From: CAYGGE01 sp966250865
Lineage (GTDB): Bacteria > Patescibacteriota > UBA1384 > CAYGGE01
Reading direction: 5' to 3'
DNA: 57,224 nt
NCBI GenBank assembly: GCA_966250865.1
Contig: CBINIT010000002.1
Location: forward strand, 1 to 57,224
The notes under the pieces were generated by a model. It saw nothing but the letters and a program-made list of their open reading frames with translations. It did not search any database and had not been told where the DNA came from. The translations under genes were made by a program, and so were the position numbers. This document shows positions 32,512-42,538 of the stretch, in pieces (the stretch's first letter is position 1; every line of letters starts with the position of its first letter).

Positions 32512-32718
32512 ATGGCATTTAGCACACAGTCCAAAAAGACTGGCGAAACCTACTACCTCCACTCCAAGACCGTTACCCTTCGTGGTGGTCGCCAGCAAAC
32601 CATTTACTTCTTCGCTCGTGACGTCCGCGATGGTGCACTCGACGAAGTTCCAGCCGGTTACATGGTTATGGAAAACAGCCGAACCGGTCTCCCAATGTTG
32701 AAGCGCGCTGCAAAGTAA
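32512..32718 (+). CDS. Small conserved-type protein (68 residues)
   Basis: 68 residues, very strong AAGGAGGTGA site, good promoter and a terminator, so probably abundant. The sequence has TYYLHSKTVTLRGGRQQTIYFFARD and PAGYMVMENSRTGLPML blocks, a pattern I associate with small uncharacterised proteins of Patescibacteria. There is no membrane segment and no Cys. Basic ends could bind nucleic acid. Function unknown. Confidence 0.8.
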   Translation: MAFSTQSKKTGETYYLHSKTVTLRGGRQQTIYFFARDVRDGALDEVPAGYMVMENSRTGLPMLKRAAK

Positions 32719-32733
32719 CAGTTACTCGCTCCT

Positions 32734-32762
32734 AAAAATATCCGTTAATCGCGGATATTTTT
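32734..32762 (+). terminator. Terminator after the 68-residue gene
   Basis: AAAAATATCCG pairs with CGGATATTTTT, 11-bp perfect stem, 7-nt loop. Confidence 0.85.
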
Positions 32763-32877
32763 AGTTAGACCGTACTCATCTCTTTACCTTAAGCCTGTTT
32801 TCTGGTATAACATCCGTTAGTCTTGGTTGCTCCGTTGACGGTTGCCGGCTTAAGACGGTAAGATAGGTACACGAACT

Positions 32878-34296
32878 ATGACGAGCAAACGAACTGATAT
32901 TATCTTTACCTTGTTGACCATCCCGATAGATGCGCTGATGGTCCTTTTTGCATTTATCTCATCCTATTGGCTGCGGTCCGAAACTGAATTGCTTCAAGTT
33001 ATTTACCTTTGGCCATTCGATAACTACGTCCAGTTTATTGCCCTGATGCTTCCCTTCTGGATTATCATCTTTGCTTTAGCCGGTCTTTACTCACAACAAG
33101 CTATGCGTCCTGGTTGGGGAAACTTTACCAAGGTCTTCCTTGCGGTCTCGGCTGGCATTATGTTTTTCGTAGCATATGTCTTTCTTTCACGAACCCTGTT
33201 TTTCTCACGTCTCATCGTCGTTTACGCCTGGATCTTAGGCATTGTCTTTGTAACTCTTGGTCGTTTCCTTTTGGGTCAAATTAGGAAAGCCTTACTATAC
33301 TATGGCGTCGGCGCTCGTTCAGTAATTATTGTCGGTACGAACGAAACGGCAGTAACTTTAAAGAATGAGCTAGAATACCGCCGCGATCTTGGCTATCGGG
33401 TGTTGAATGGTCTTTTTGAGCCCAAGGTAAAGACCATCGGCGAGTATATTGAAAAACATAAAGTTGATGAGCTTATTGTTGCCGACACGTCAATTCCTTC
33501 CAATCAAGTATTGGAGATCATGAACCTCGCTGAAGAGCATGCTATTTTATTTCGTTTGGTGCCAAATCTTTTTGAGGTTCGGTCAACAAACGTCGAGGTT
33601 CAAACCTTAGCTGCGATTCCGATTATTGAGTATCAACGCACGCCGCTGGCTGGTTGGGCAAGTTTGGTCAAGCGGGTTATGGACATCGTGCTTTCGTCTT
33701 TGGCGATTGTAGTCCTAAGCCCCGTTTTTGCTCTGCTCAGCCTTTTGGTAAAGCTTGATTCTTCCGGGCCAATCTTTTATCGTCAGCGCCGTTTAGGACT
33801 GCACCGCAAGCATTTTTATATTTATAAGTTTCGAACCATGAAGTCCGAGTTTTGTACCGGCGATGATTTCTCAGGCCAAACAGACGAAGAGATCTTTCTC
33901 AAGAAGTTCAAAGATCCGAAGCTGCTTAAAAACTTTATTACTGAACGAAAACTTGAAGAAGACCCACGAGTTACTCGTCTTGGGCGCTTCTTGCGCAAGA
34001 CTAGTCTCGATGAGCTTCCTCAACTATTTAATGTCTTTATGGGTCAAATTGCTTTGGTTGGACCTCGACCGATGCTGCCCCAAGAGATTGAGAAATGCGG
34101 CGACTTAAAACACCGACTCTTTATCATTAAGCCTGGCCTTACTGGACTCTGGCAGGTTAGTGGTCGTAGTAGCGTGCCGTTTAGTGAACGAATTAAGCTT
34201 GATGCCTACTATATTGAAAACTGGTCGCTCTGGCAGGATCTCATTATCATGGCGAAAACGGTGGTTGTCATCTTGCTACGGAAGAACGCATACTAA
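32878..34296 (+). CDS. Polyprenyl glycosylphosphotransferase (exopolysaccharide initiation)
   Basis: 472 residues. Five N-terminal membrane helices (first 150 residues), a Rossmann-like middle region (VIIVGTNETAVTLK near 158), another membrane helix near 270 and the C-terminal catalytic bacterial sugar-transferase domain with FYIYKFRTMKSE, LRKTSLDELPQL and LVGPRPMLPQE. It loads the first sugar phosphate on undecaprenyl phosphate. It begins a polysaccharide cluster with a GT4 and a Wzz-like protein. An extended -10 TGGTATAAC lies at 32803-32811. Confidence 0.92.
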   Translation: MTSKRTDIIFTLLTIPIDALMVLFAFISSYWLRSETELLQVIYLWPFDNYVQFIALMLPFWIIIFALAGLYSQQAMRPGWGNFTKVFLAVSAGIMFFVAYVFLSRTLFFSRLIVVYAWILGIVFVTLGRFLLGQIRKALLYYGVGARSVIIVGTNETAVTLKNELEYRRDLGYRVLNGLFEPKVKTIGEYIEKHKVDELIVADTSIPSNQVLEIMNLAEEHAILFRLVPNLFEVRSTNVEVQTLAAIPIIEYQRTPLAGWASLVKRVMDIVLSSLAIVVLSPVFALLSLLVKLDSSGPIFYRQRRLGLHRKHFYIYKFRTMKSEFCTGDDFSGQTDEEIFLKKFKDPKLLKNFITERKLEEDPRVTRLGRFLRKTSLDELPQLFNVFMGQIALVGPRPMLPQEIEKCGDLKHRLFIIKPGLTGLWQVSGRSSVPFSERIKLDAYYIENWSLWQDLIIMAKTVVVILLRKNAY

Positions 34297-34313
34297 GAAG
34301 GGATTGAGATACT

Positions 34314-35411
34314 ATGAAGATTGCTCTTGTTCACGACTATCTCATTAATTTTTCAGGGGCAGAGCAGGTACTGTTGGCGCTCCATGAGCTCTATCCTGAT
34401 GCGCCGATTTATACTGCCATCTATAATAAAGAAAAATGTCCTCAATTCAACGACGCCACGGTCCATACATCTTTTCTTCAGAATTGGCCTAAAGCGCGAA
34501 CCAAATATCATATCTACATCCCATTTCTTCCGTTGGCCAATGAAAGCTATGACCTGTCTGAATACGATCTTGTGCTTTCAGATTGCCATATTGCAACAAA
34601 GGGTGTCATTACAAAACCTGAGACAGTGCATATTTCCTACTGTCATACCCCAATTCGCTATGCGTGGTTGCCTCACCTTGACCCACGGGCTTCAGGAAGC
34701 TTTATGCCGTTTTTGGCTCCATTGGCTCGTTTGGCGGCGCATTACCTACGAATCTGGGATGTGGCAGCAGCAAAGCGTGTCGACCATTGGCTGGCTAATT
34801 CTAGCTACATTGCCAACCGGATCAAGAAGTACTATCGCGATCCAGCCACAGTAATCTATCCGCCAGTGAATGTTCAGGCCTTCCATACCAGCGATAAGAT
34901 CGATGATTACTATGTTTTCTTCAGTCGGCTTATCGACTATAAACTGCCCGATACTGTCATCGAGGCTTTTAACCGACTTGGGAAGAAACTCATTGTCATT
35001 GGTCGCGGTCCCATGACGGATCAACTTAAGGCGATGGCAAAACCGAACATTGAAATTATCACTGATTATTTACCGTACAGCCAAATTGCGGAAATCTTTT
35101 CTCATGCTTCAGCAATGATCTTTCCTGCCGAGGAAGATTTCGGTATCGTTATGGTTGAGATGATGGCAGCCGGCCGGCCGGTCATTGCCTATCATCAAGG
35201 TGGGGCAAGCGAAATTGTTATTCCCGGTAAGACAGGGGAGCTGTTTACTGAACAGACGCCTGAAGCAATTGTTAAAGCCGTTGCAGCCTTTGACCCAATG
35301 CGATACGATGGAAACGTAATTCGGGAGCACGCCCTGAAGTTTGATCGTGAAGTATTTAAGAAACAGATAAAAGCGTACGTTGATCACGTGATGAAGCATA
35401 AGCAGAAGTGA
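34314..35411 (+). CDS. Glycosyltransferase family 4
   Basis: 365 residues, GT-B fold. N-terminal MKIALVHDYLINFSGAEQVL, central RLIDYKLPDTVIEAFNRLGKK, and the donor-binding FPAEEDFGIVMVEMMAAGRPVIAY near 265 with the E-x7-E. It follows the priming enzyme by 17 bp and would extend the lipid-linked oligosaccharide. Donor and acceptor cannot be told. AAGGGA precedes the ATG. Confidence 0.92.
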   Translation: MKIALVHDYLINFSGAEQVLLALHELYPDAPIYTAIYNKEKCPQFNDATVHTSFLQNWPKARTKYHIYIPFLPLANESYDLSEYDLVLSDCHIATKGVITKPETVHISYCHTPIRYAWLPHLDPRASGSFMPFLAPLARLAAHYLRIWDVAAAKRVDHWLANSSYIANRIKKYYRDPATVIYPPVNVQAFHTSDKIDDYYVFFSRLIDYKLPDTVIEAFNRLGKKLIVIGRGPMTDQLKAMAKPNIEIITDYLPYSQIAEIFSHASAMIFPAEEDFGIVMVEMMAAGRPVIAYHQGGASEIVIPGKTGELFTEQTPEAIVKAVAAFDPMRYDGNVIREHALKFDREVFKKQIKAYVDHVMKHKQK

Positions 35412-35418
35412 GGTTCTA

Positions 35419-36039
35419 ATGGAGCTTGGTGAATATCTTCGTATTATCAAGAATGGTAGCAAGGTCATTATCGCTACTGCGCTACTCCTTGCCGTTCTCG
35501 CTGGAATTTGGGCAGCGATGCAGCCCGTTAAGTATCAAGCTACGTCGACCGTCTCAGTGAAGAAACAGAATACTGTGGTGCAGCAATCAGCACCGTACTA
35601 TCAATACGATGAATACTACGCTATTCAAGCAAGTAGCTACTTCTCAGAGGCCTTGACGGCTGTTATGAGTAGTCCTGGTACCATAAAAGAGATTTATGAA
35701 AAAGCTGGACATCCACTGAGCGATGTCTCAATCCAGGCCCTGGCTAAGGCCATTAAGGTCCGCCGAGTTCCTCCTGTGTCGCTGGATATGACAGTTACTG
35801 ATACCGACCGAGAGAAGGCTGAGAGTATTGTAAAAACGGCGGTTGCCGTAGCTGCTGAAAAAGCAGAACTCCAAAATCGAGACGATGCGACTGACGATGT
35901 TTTTGCTACTGTTCCTGGCGGGCTGGTCATAGGCAAGTCCAAGCCCGACGTGGTAACCACGGGTATTATTGGCTTAATTGGTGGATTGCTCCTCGGCTTA
36001 ATTGTTGTTTTTCTTGCTCACTATACGAAGAAGGCTTAG
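35419..36039 (+). CDS. Wzz/YveK-like chain-length regulator
   Basis: 206 residues. N-terminal and C-terminal membrane helices (about 15-33 and 178-198) flank an extracellular region, the layout of Wzz-type proteins. No tyrosine kinase domain is attached and none follows. It would set polymer length or assist export of the polysaccharide made by the two preceding enzymes; spacing of 7 bp supports an operon. Confidence 0.78.
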   Translation: MELGEYLRIIKNGSKVIIATALLLAVLAGIWAAMQPVKYQATSTVSVKKQNTVVQQSAPYYQYDEYYAIQASSYFSEALTAVMSSPGTIKEIYEKAGHPLSDVSIQALAKAIKVRRVPPVSLDMTVTDTDREKAESIVKTAVAVAAEKAELQNRDDATDDVFATVPGGLVIGKSKPDVVTTGIIGLIGGLLLGLIVVFLAHYTKKA

Positions 36040-36098
36040 TGTAACGGAGGAGGGGAGTACCTTACGATATTTAAGATGCATTGCAAGGATGGGGTAAA

Positions 36099-37571
36099 AT
36101 GAAGTCGCCCGAAAACACGGAGCTGCGGCGATTTGTCGATGGACTGCAAAACCCAAAGACCTATCACCGCCCCGCGCCAAAACGTAAAAAGAAGTTTACG
36201 CTACAATCGGTTCCTTGGAAGCCGCTTGTTTCGTTATTGATTATCGGCGGACTGCTTTCGTTTTTTGTAGCGCCTCGTGTGCAGTCGTTTACTCGTCAGT
36301 TTGAACTTTTGGAGCTGCTAGACGAAGGGCGCTATCTCGTACTTTTTCAGAACGATGCAGAGATCCGCGCGTCCGGCGGCTTTATCGGCTCGTTTGCGGT
36401 GATTGAGACCCAGAATAAGACCATAAAGCCGCTCTATTTTGAAACGAATATCTATAAGCTCGACGACCCCTTTGCAGCCTTGACAAAACTTGATCCGCCT
36501 AAGCCAATGCGTGTAGTGACTGGGGATCGGGGTTGGGCCATGCGAGACTCCAATTTTGCGGCAGACTTCCGACAGAGTGCGCCAACGATCCAGTGGTTCT
36601 TTAAGGAAGAGGCGGAAAAGCTTACTGGTCCAAAGAAAGTTGAGCTCGATAAGGCGCTTGGTGGTAATTATGCAGTAGATGGTGTGGTAGCGCTCACGCT
36701 TTCAGCCTTTCTTGATGTTTTAGAAGCTACTGGGCCGATAGAGGTACCGAACCATGATATTGTTGTTACTAGTGCAAACTTCTTCCCGCTTATTCAGAAA
36801 ATCGTTGAACACGACTATTTCCAAGACGAAGCAAATCGACAAACGAACGAACCTAAAACAGTCCTCCAGGATCTCTTTCCTCTAGCGATGCAAAAAACGC
36901 AGAATCTGCCTAAAACTACGCAGTACCGCATAGCAACAAAGCTGTTGCGTGAAAAGCGTGTCATTGTATACAGCAACAACCAGGACAAGGAACAGGTGCT
37001 GGTTAGGTCAGGCTGGGCCGGTGCTTTAGCTCCATCCGATGAGCTGTCAGTAAGAGGCAATCACGACGCCTTGGCTATCATCCGTAGCTCACATGGTGGC
37101 AATAAGAGCAGTGTTGATATCAACCCTATCTATCGCTATCAAGTAACGAATAAGTCAGCAGAGACGCTTCAGGCAAAGCTCGAAGTGCAATTTGAGCATA
37201 CGGGATCTGGCGAGTGGCCAAGCGGTACAAATAAAGAATATATTCGCGTACTGGTGCCAGACGGTGCACGGTTAGTAAAGGCGGTAACAAAGGGTGCTGA
37301 TGCAACGGACCGGATCGATTTAGGTCAAGAAAATGGCCAAACTGCCTTTGGCTTTACGCTCGAGACCGCTCCTAAGACGAGTCAAACCATGACGCTCGAA
37401 TATACCTTACCGGCCGAAAAAGTACTAAATCGATCGTTGGTCGGTGGCAATACCTACCAACTGGTACTGTATCGACAACCTGGTGGTAATGACCCGGACA
37501 TGGATATTTTGTATAACAGTACGGCGCTATTTCAAGGTCGATTGACCACAGATCGAGTACTACAAAACTAG
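36099..37571 (+). CDS. DUF4012-family membrane-anchored protein
   Basis: 490 residues from the ATG at 36099, with AAGGA 9 nt upstream. One membrane helix near residues 44-62 is followed by a long extracellular DUF4012 domain recognisable by LVLFQNDAEIRASGGFIGSF and RDSNFAADFRQSAPTIQWFF. The family is frequent in Patescibacteria and Actinobacteria, often in polysaccharide loci, and has no established activity. Its place after the Wzz-like gene fits a role in surface polymer attachment. Confidence 0.85.
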   Translation: MKSPENTELRRFVDGLQNPKTYHRPAPKRKKKFTLQSVPWKPLVSLLIIGGLLSFFVAPRVQSFTRQFELLELLDEGRYLVLFQNDAEIRASGGFIGSFAVIETQNKTIKPLYFETNIYKLDDPFAALTKLDPPKPMRVVTGDRGWAMRDSNFAADFRQSAPTIQWFFKEEAEKLTGPKKVELDKALGGNYAVDGVVALTLSAFLDVLEATGPIEVPNHDIVVTSANFFPLIQKIVEHDYFQDEANRQTNEPKTVLQDLFPLAMQKTQNLPKTTQYRIATKLLREKRVIVYSNNQDKEQVLVRSGWAGALAPSDELSVRGNHDALAIIRSSHGGNKSSVDINPIYRYQVTNKSAETLQAKLEVQFEHTGSGEWPSGTNKEYIRVLVPDGARLVKAVTKGADATDRIDLGQENGQTAFGFTLETAPKTSQTMTLEYTLPAEKVLNRSLVGGNTYQLVLYRQPGGNDPDMDILYNSTALFQGRLTTDRVLQN

Positions 37572-37697
37572 CCAAAGGGACAGGGCTTGTTACTGGTTCG
37601 TGCAAAGACCCGCTTTCTTTTTTTTGCTCGTGCCGTCTGGTATAATAACAAAGTAATCAGGTTAGAATCAGCAGTCGACTAACGGAGAGGACGTGAC

Positions 37698-39776
37698 ATG
37701 TCAACGGATGTTAAATATACCTCACAAAAAATTACTGTGCTCGAAGGTCTTGAGCCAGTCCGAAAACGACCGGGTATGTATATCGGTGGCACGGGTAGTG
37801 AAGGTCTCCATCATCTGATATGGGAAATCCTCGACAACTCAATTGATGAAGCCATGGCTGGTTATGCTACCAAGATTTTTGTTACGCTCCATAAAGACAA
37901 TCGTGTCTCAGTTCTCGATGATGGACGTGGTATCCCCGTCGATCTCCATCCGCAAACCGGTAAATCTACCCTTGAAACAGTTCTTACTGTTCTTCACGCT
38001 GGGGGTAAATTTGGTGCCGGTGGCTATAAAGTTTCTGGTGGTCTTCACGGTGTCGGTTCATCGGTGGTAAACGCTCTCTCGACCTACTTGCGTGCTGAAG
38101 TATATCGGGACGGCAAAATCTATACCCAAGAGTTTGATCGTGGTGTGCCTCGAAAGAATGTTGAGGAGCTTGGTAAAGTTGATTTTAATGGTACATATAT
38201 TGTCTTCGATGCTGATCCAACTATTTTTTCTGAAGTAAAGTATAACCCAAGTTACGTGCTTGATCGCATGCGACAGAAGGCCTACCTCAATAAGGGTATT
38301 ACCATTACCTTTATTGATGCACGAGAGATTGAAGGCGATAGTGACGTAATCGGCAAGGGATATCTGCCGGTCGCTGGCAAGACTTATACTTTCTACTTTG
38401 AAGGTGGTATTGCTTCATATGTACGACACCTCAATAAAGGTAAGATGGTATATAACGATCCTCCGTTTTACATGGAAAAAGCGACTGACGAGACAACCGT
38501 TGAGGTAGCCATTCAGTACTCAGATGACTTTAACGAGCATGTCTACACCTTCGCCAACACCGAATATACGGTAGAAGGTGGTACTCACCTTACCGGTTTT
38601 CGAACTGCTCTTACTCGTGTCATTAATGACTATGCGAGAAAGAATAGCCTCGTGAAAGATGCGGACGGCGCTTTGACGGGTGATGATGTCCGTGAAGGAC
38701 TTACTGCGGTAGTTTCGGTAAAGCTTACCGAACCACAATTCGAGGGTCAGACCAAAGGCAAACTTGGCAACCCTGAGATGCGTAATATTGTTGAGTCCGC
38801 CTTGGCTGAAAAGCTTGCCATCTACTTTGAAGAGAATCCCAACGAAGCCAAGAAGGTTATTGAAAAGTCACTTCTCTCGCTTCGTGCTCGTTTAGCCGCT
38901 AAGGCAGCCCGTGAAACAGTTATCCGTAAGGGCGCATTAGAGGGTATGACGCTGCCGGGTAAGCTTGCTGACTGTTCAGAACGTAATCCTGAGAAAAGTG
39001 AGCTCTACATTGTGGAGGGAGACTCGGCTGGTGGATCGGCCAAACAAGGGCGAGATCGTCGTTTCCAGGCCATCCTGCCGCTTCGTGGTAAGGTCTTGAA
39101 TGTTGAACGTGCTCGTCTTGACCGCATGCTATCCTCCGACGCGATCAAGCACCTCATTGTCGCTATGGGTGTTGGAATCGGTGACCAAAAGACAATTGAT
39201 AAGTTACGGTATGGTCGAATTATCATCATGACCGACGCCGATGTCGATGGCTCACACATCCGAACGCTGTTGCTGACACTCATCTACCGCCATTTTCCAG
39301 AACTCGTTCGTGACGGGCGAATTTATATTGCCCAGCCACCGCTTTATGCGATTAGCAAGGGCAAAGAGCGTCACTTTGCATATACAGACGCGCAAAAGGA
39401 AGAGATCCTTGCCAAAATTCGTGAAAAGGCAGCCAAGAAGGGCGCTGCTGCAACCGTTGCTGAAGTGGCTGAGGTGAGTGATGAGGCCAGCGATGACCAA
39501 GCGGCTGATGTGGACGCGGAACAGATTGACACCGCAAGCCCTGAAAAGGCGGTGAGCGGTATCTCAATCCAGCGCTATAAAGGTTTGGGTGAAATGAATG
39601 CCGAACAGCTTTGGGACACGACTATGAATCCTGAAAATCGGGTGCTCCTTCAAGTAATGGAAGATGACGCAGCCAAAGCTGACGAAGTTTTCTCAATGCT
39701 TATGGGTGACGAAGTGGCGCCACGTAAACGATTTATTCAGACACACGCAAAATACGTTAAGAACCTTGACGTTTAA
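37698..39776 (+). CDS. gyrB: DNA gyrase subunit B
   Basis: 692 residues. GHKL ATPase with VRKRPGMYIGG, LDNSIDEAMAGYA, LDDGRGIPVD and GGLHGVGSSVVNAL; the TOPRIM part has IVEGDSAGGSAKQGRDR near 435 and MTDADVDGSHIRTLLL near 520. An Ala/Glu/Asp-rich insertion of about 50 residues (near 580-630) precedes the conserved RYKGLGEMNAEQLWDTTM. An extended -10 TGGTATAAT (37638-37646) and GGAGAGG ribosome site precede it. gyrA follows after 18 bp. Confidence 0.98.
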   Translation: MSTDVKYTSQKITVLEGLEPVRKRPGMYIGGTGSEGLHHLIWEILDNSIDEAMAGYATKIFVTLHKDNRVSVLDDGRGIPVDLHPQTGKSTLETVLTVLHAGGKFGAGGYKVSGGLHGVGSSVVNALSTYLRAEVYRDGKIYTQEFDRGVPRKNVEELGKVDFNGTYIVFDADPTIFSEVKYNPSYVLDRMRQKAYLNKGITITFIDAREIEGDSDVIGKGYLPVAGKTYTFYFEGGIASYVRHLNKGKMVYNDPPFYMEKATDETTVEVAIQYSDDFNEHVYTFANTEYTVEGGTHLTGFRTALTRVINDYARKNSLVKDADGALTGDDVREGLTAVVSVKLTEPQFEGQTKGKLGNPEMRNIVESALAEKLAIYFEENPNEAKKVIEKSLLSLRARLAAKAARETVIRKGALEGMTLPGKLADCSERNPEKSELYIVEGDSAGGSAKQGRDRRFQAILPLRGKVLNVERARLDRMLSSDAIKHLIVAMGVGIGDQKTIDKLRYGRIIIMTDADVDGSHIRTLLLTLIYRHFPELVRDGRIYIAQPPLYAISKGKERHFAYTDAQKEEILAKIREKAAKKGAAATVAEVAEVSDEASDDQAADVDAEQIDTASPEKAVSGISIQRYKGLGEMNAEQLWDTTMNPENRVLLQVMEDDAAKADEVFSMLMGDEVAPRKRFIQTHAKYVKNLDV

Positions 39777-39794
39777 CCTTGAGAAGGATGTAGT

Positions 39795-42512
39795 ATGGCT
39801 GATGAAAAAGACTTACCTATCGAAGAAACACCAGAAGAATCAGTAGAGCAGGCCGATGAAACTACCGATGAAGTAGATGAATTGTCACAAGAGGCGACTA
39901 CCGACGAAAACCCCGAGTTACTTCAAGGTAACGACGACGATGGTCAGATGACCGAGTTTGGTTTAGTAAAGCGTCAGCCGCTTGTAGCTGAAATGCAAAA
40001 CTCATACCTCGACTATGCTATGTCGGTTATTGTTCAACGTGCCTTGCCGGATGTCCGTGATGGTTTGAAGCCGGTCCATCGTCGTATTCTTTACGCGATG
40101 TGGAACGACACGGGGGTACGTCCAGGAACAAAGTATAAGAAGTCAGCAGCAGTTGTTGGTGATGTCTTGAAGAGCTACCACCCGCATGGCGATGTAGCGG
40201 TGTACGACACCTTGGTTCGTATGGCCCAAGACTTCTCGATGCGTTATCCGCTAGTTGATGGCCAGGGTAACTTCGGTTCCATGGACGGCGACTCAGCGGC
40301 TGCCATGCGTTATACTGAGGCTCGCATGGCTCACATCGCCGCTGAACTGATGAGTGATATCGATAAAGAAACGGTTAACTTCGTAGACAACTATGATGGT
40401 TCCACGAAAGAGCCGTCGGTCCTTCCTGGTAAGCTACCTAACCTTCTCCTTAACGGTCAGCAGGGTATCGCTGTAGGTATGGCGACCTCCATCCCACCGC
40501 ACAACCTTGGTGAAATCTGTGACGCGACCGTAGCACTTATCGATGAGCCAGAGGCAGATATTGACGTTCTCATGCAACACGTAAAGGGCCCTGACTTTCC
40601 AACGGCTGGGGTTATCTATGGTGGCGATGACATCAAGACCGCTTATGCCACTGGTCGAGGCCGGGTAGTGGTTCGTGCTGTAGCCGAGATTGTTGAGCGA
40701 AAAAATGGTCATACTATCCTGGTAAGCCAACTGCCATACCAGGTCAACAAAGCTGATCTTATCGAAAAGATCGCTGACCTCGTAAAGCTCAAGAAACTGG
40801 AAGGCATTTCTGATATTCGCGATGAGTCTGATCGTAAAGAGGGCGTTCGCATTGTTATTGACCTGAAGTCCAATGCCTACCCAAAGAAGATCCTGAACCG
40901 TCTTTTCGAGATGACTTCGATGCAAACGGTATTTCACTTCAATATGCTGGCGTTAGTTGACGGTATTCAGCCTCGCATTCTGACGCTGAAAGAGATTCTC
41001 CAAGAATACATCAAACACCGACAAGAAATTGTTACTCGTCGCACTGAGTACGATTTGCGTAAAGCGAAAGAACGAGCTCATATCCTTGAAGGCTTGAAGA
41101 TCGCGCTTGATAATATCGACGAAGTAATCAAAGTTATTCGTGGCTCAGAAACACGGCCTATTGCCCATGCTGCCTTAATGAAGAAATTTGGGCTAAGTGA
41201 TCTTCAATCGACTGCTATCCTTGAGATGCGATTGCAGACATTGGTTGGCTTGGAGCGCGATAAGATTGAGGAAGAGCTCAAGGAAAAATATGCCCTCATC
41301 GCAGAGCTCGAAGCAATTCTTGCTGATCCACAGCGAATCCTTGCCATCATTAAAGATGAATTGATCGAATTAAAGAATAAGTATGGTGATCCACGACGAA
41401 CCAAAGTTATCGGAAGTAGTCTCAAAGCCTTTAACGCCGAGGATCTCATTCCAAACGAACAAGTGATTGTAACCTTAACTCGTGGTAACTACATTAAGCG
41501 CGTGCCCGTTGAGACGTATCGAAGCCAAGGCCGTGGCGGTAAAGGCGTGATCGGTATGGAAACAAAAGAGGAAGATGTTCTTGAGCACCTCCTCTCTACA
41601 CAGACGCACAACGACCTCTACCTTTTCACCGATAAGGGGCGTGTCTTTGTGACCAAGGTCTACGAACTACCCGCCGGTTCTCGAACCTCGAAGGGTACGG
41701 CAATTGTAAATGTATTGCAGCTGCTCCCTAACGAGCGAGTTACGGCGATGATGGACTTCAACGGGAAAGAGAAGACTGAGGCAAAGTACTTTGTTATGGG
41801 AACCAAGCGTGGCGTAGTAAAGAAGACTGAGATTAGCGCCTACGCCTCAGTTCGTAAAACCGGCATTATCTGTATTAAGCTTGCAGGGGATGATGAACTT
41901 GCTTGGGTTAAGACCTCGACCGGTAAGGACTCGGTTATGATGGTGTCTAAAGAGGGTCAGGCGATCCTGTTTCCTGAGGTCGACATCCGTCCAATGGGCC
42001 GCTCGGCCGCTGGCGTTCGAGGCATGAAGCTTAGACTGAATGATGAGGTCATGACCATGGATGTCATTAATCCTGAGCCAAAGGTCGTAGGTGATAAGCG
42101 AAAGCGAGAGGTTGAGCCGGACCTTATGGTAGTGCTTGAGAATGGCTTAGGAAAACGCACCGCTGTCTCAAACTTCCACTTGCAATCACGAGGTGGCGTC
42201 GGTATCCGCGCAGCGAAAGTTACGGAAAAAACTGGTAAAGTGGTGAAGGCTGTTGTCTCTTCTGGCGAAGTGGGTGACATTATCCTCGTTTCAACCCAAG
42301 GTCAGATTATTCGCCTTCCATTAAAGTCAGTAAAACGACTTGGCCGAGATACGCAGGGAGTAACGCTCATGCGACTCTCCGGTAACGATGCTGTTGCATC
42401 GGTAAGTTTGATCGAAAAATCTTCCGAAGAGGACTCGGAAGAATCTTCAACTGCAGACAACGCGCCAGCTGAATCTTCAGAAGATCTAGAGAAGAAAGCT
42501 CCTACTAGCTAG
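39795..42512 (+). CDS. gyrA: DNA gyrase subunit A
   Basis: 905 residues. An acidic N-terminal extension of about 50 residues precedes the standard start (VAEMQNSYLDYAMSVIV). Catalytic Tyr in AAMRYTEARM. The GyrA box is present as QGRGGKG near residue 590, so this is GyrA rather than ParC. The quinolone region reads HPHGDVAVYD: the position equal to E. coli Ser83 is Val, whereas Asp87 is kept. The C-terminal tail is acidic. It forms an operon with gyrB. Confidence 0.98.
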   Translation: MADEKDLPIEETPEESVEQADETTDEVDELSQEATTDENPELLQGNDDDGQMTEFGLVKRQPLVAEMQNSYLDYAMSVIVQRALPDVRDGLKPVHRRILYAMWNDTGVRPGTKYKKSAAVVGDVLKSYHPHGDVAVYDTLVRMAQDFSMRYPLVDGQGNFGSMDGDSAAAMRYTEARMAHIAAELMSDIDKETVNFVDNYDGSTKEPSVLPGKLPNLLLNGQQGIAVGMATSIPPHNLGEICDATVALIDEPEADIDVLMQHVKGPDFPTAGVIYGGDDIKTAYATGRGRVVVRAVAEIVERKNGHTILVSQLPYQVNKADLIEKIADLVKLKKLEGISDIRDESDRKEGVRIVIDLKSNAYPKKILNRLFEMTSMQTVFHFNMLALVDGIQPRILTLKEILQEYIKHRQEIVTRRTEYDLRKAKERAHILEGLKIALDNIDEVIKVIRGSETRPIAHAALMKKFGLSDLQSTAILEMRLQTLVGLERDKIEEELKEKYALIAELEAILADPQRILAIIKDELIELKNKYGDPRRTKVIGSSLKAFNAEDLIPNEQVIVTLTRGNYIKRVPVETYRSQGRGGKGVIGMETKEEDVLEHLLSTQTHNDLYLFTDKGRVFVTKVYELPAGSRTSKGTAIVNVLQLLPNERVTAMMDFNGKEKTEAKYFVMGTKRGVVKKTEISAYASVRKTGIICIKLAGDDELAWVKTSTGKDSVMMVSKEGQAILFPEVDIRPMGRSAAGVRGMKLRLNDEVMTMDVINPEPKVVGDKRKREVEPDLMVVLENGLGKRTAVSNFHLQSRGGVGIRAAKVTEKTGKVVKAVVSSGEVGDIILVSTQGQIIRLPLKSVKRLGRDTQGVTLMRLSGNDAVASVSLIEKSSEEDSEESSTADNAPAESSEDLEKKAPTS

Positions 42513-42538
42513 TCTATACTTTGCATAGGGAGTGACCT

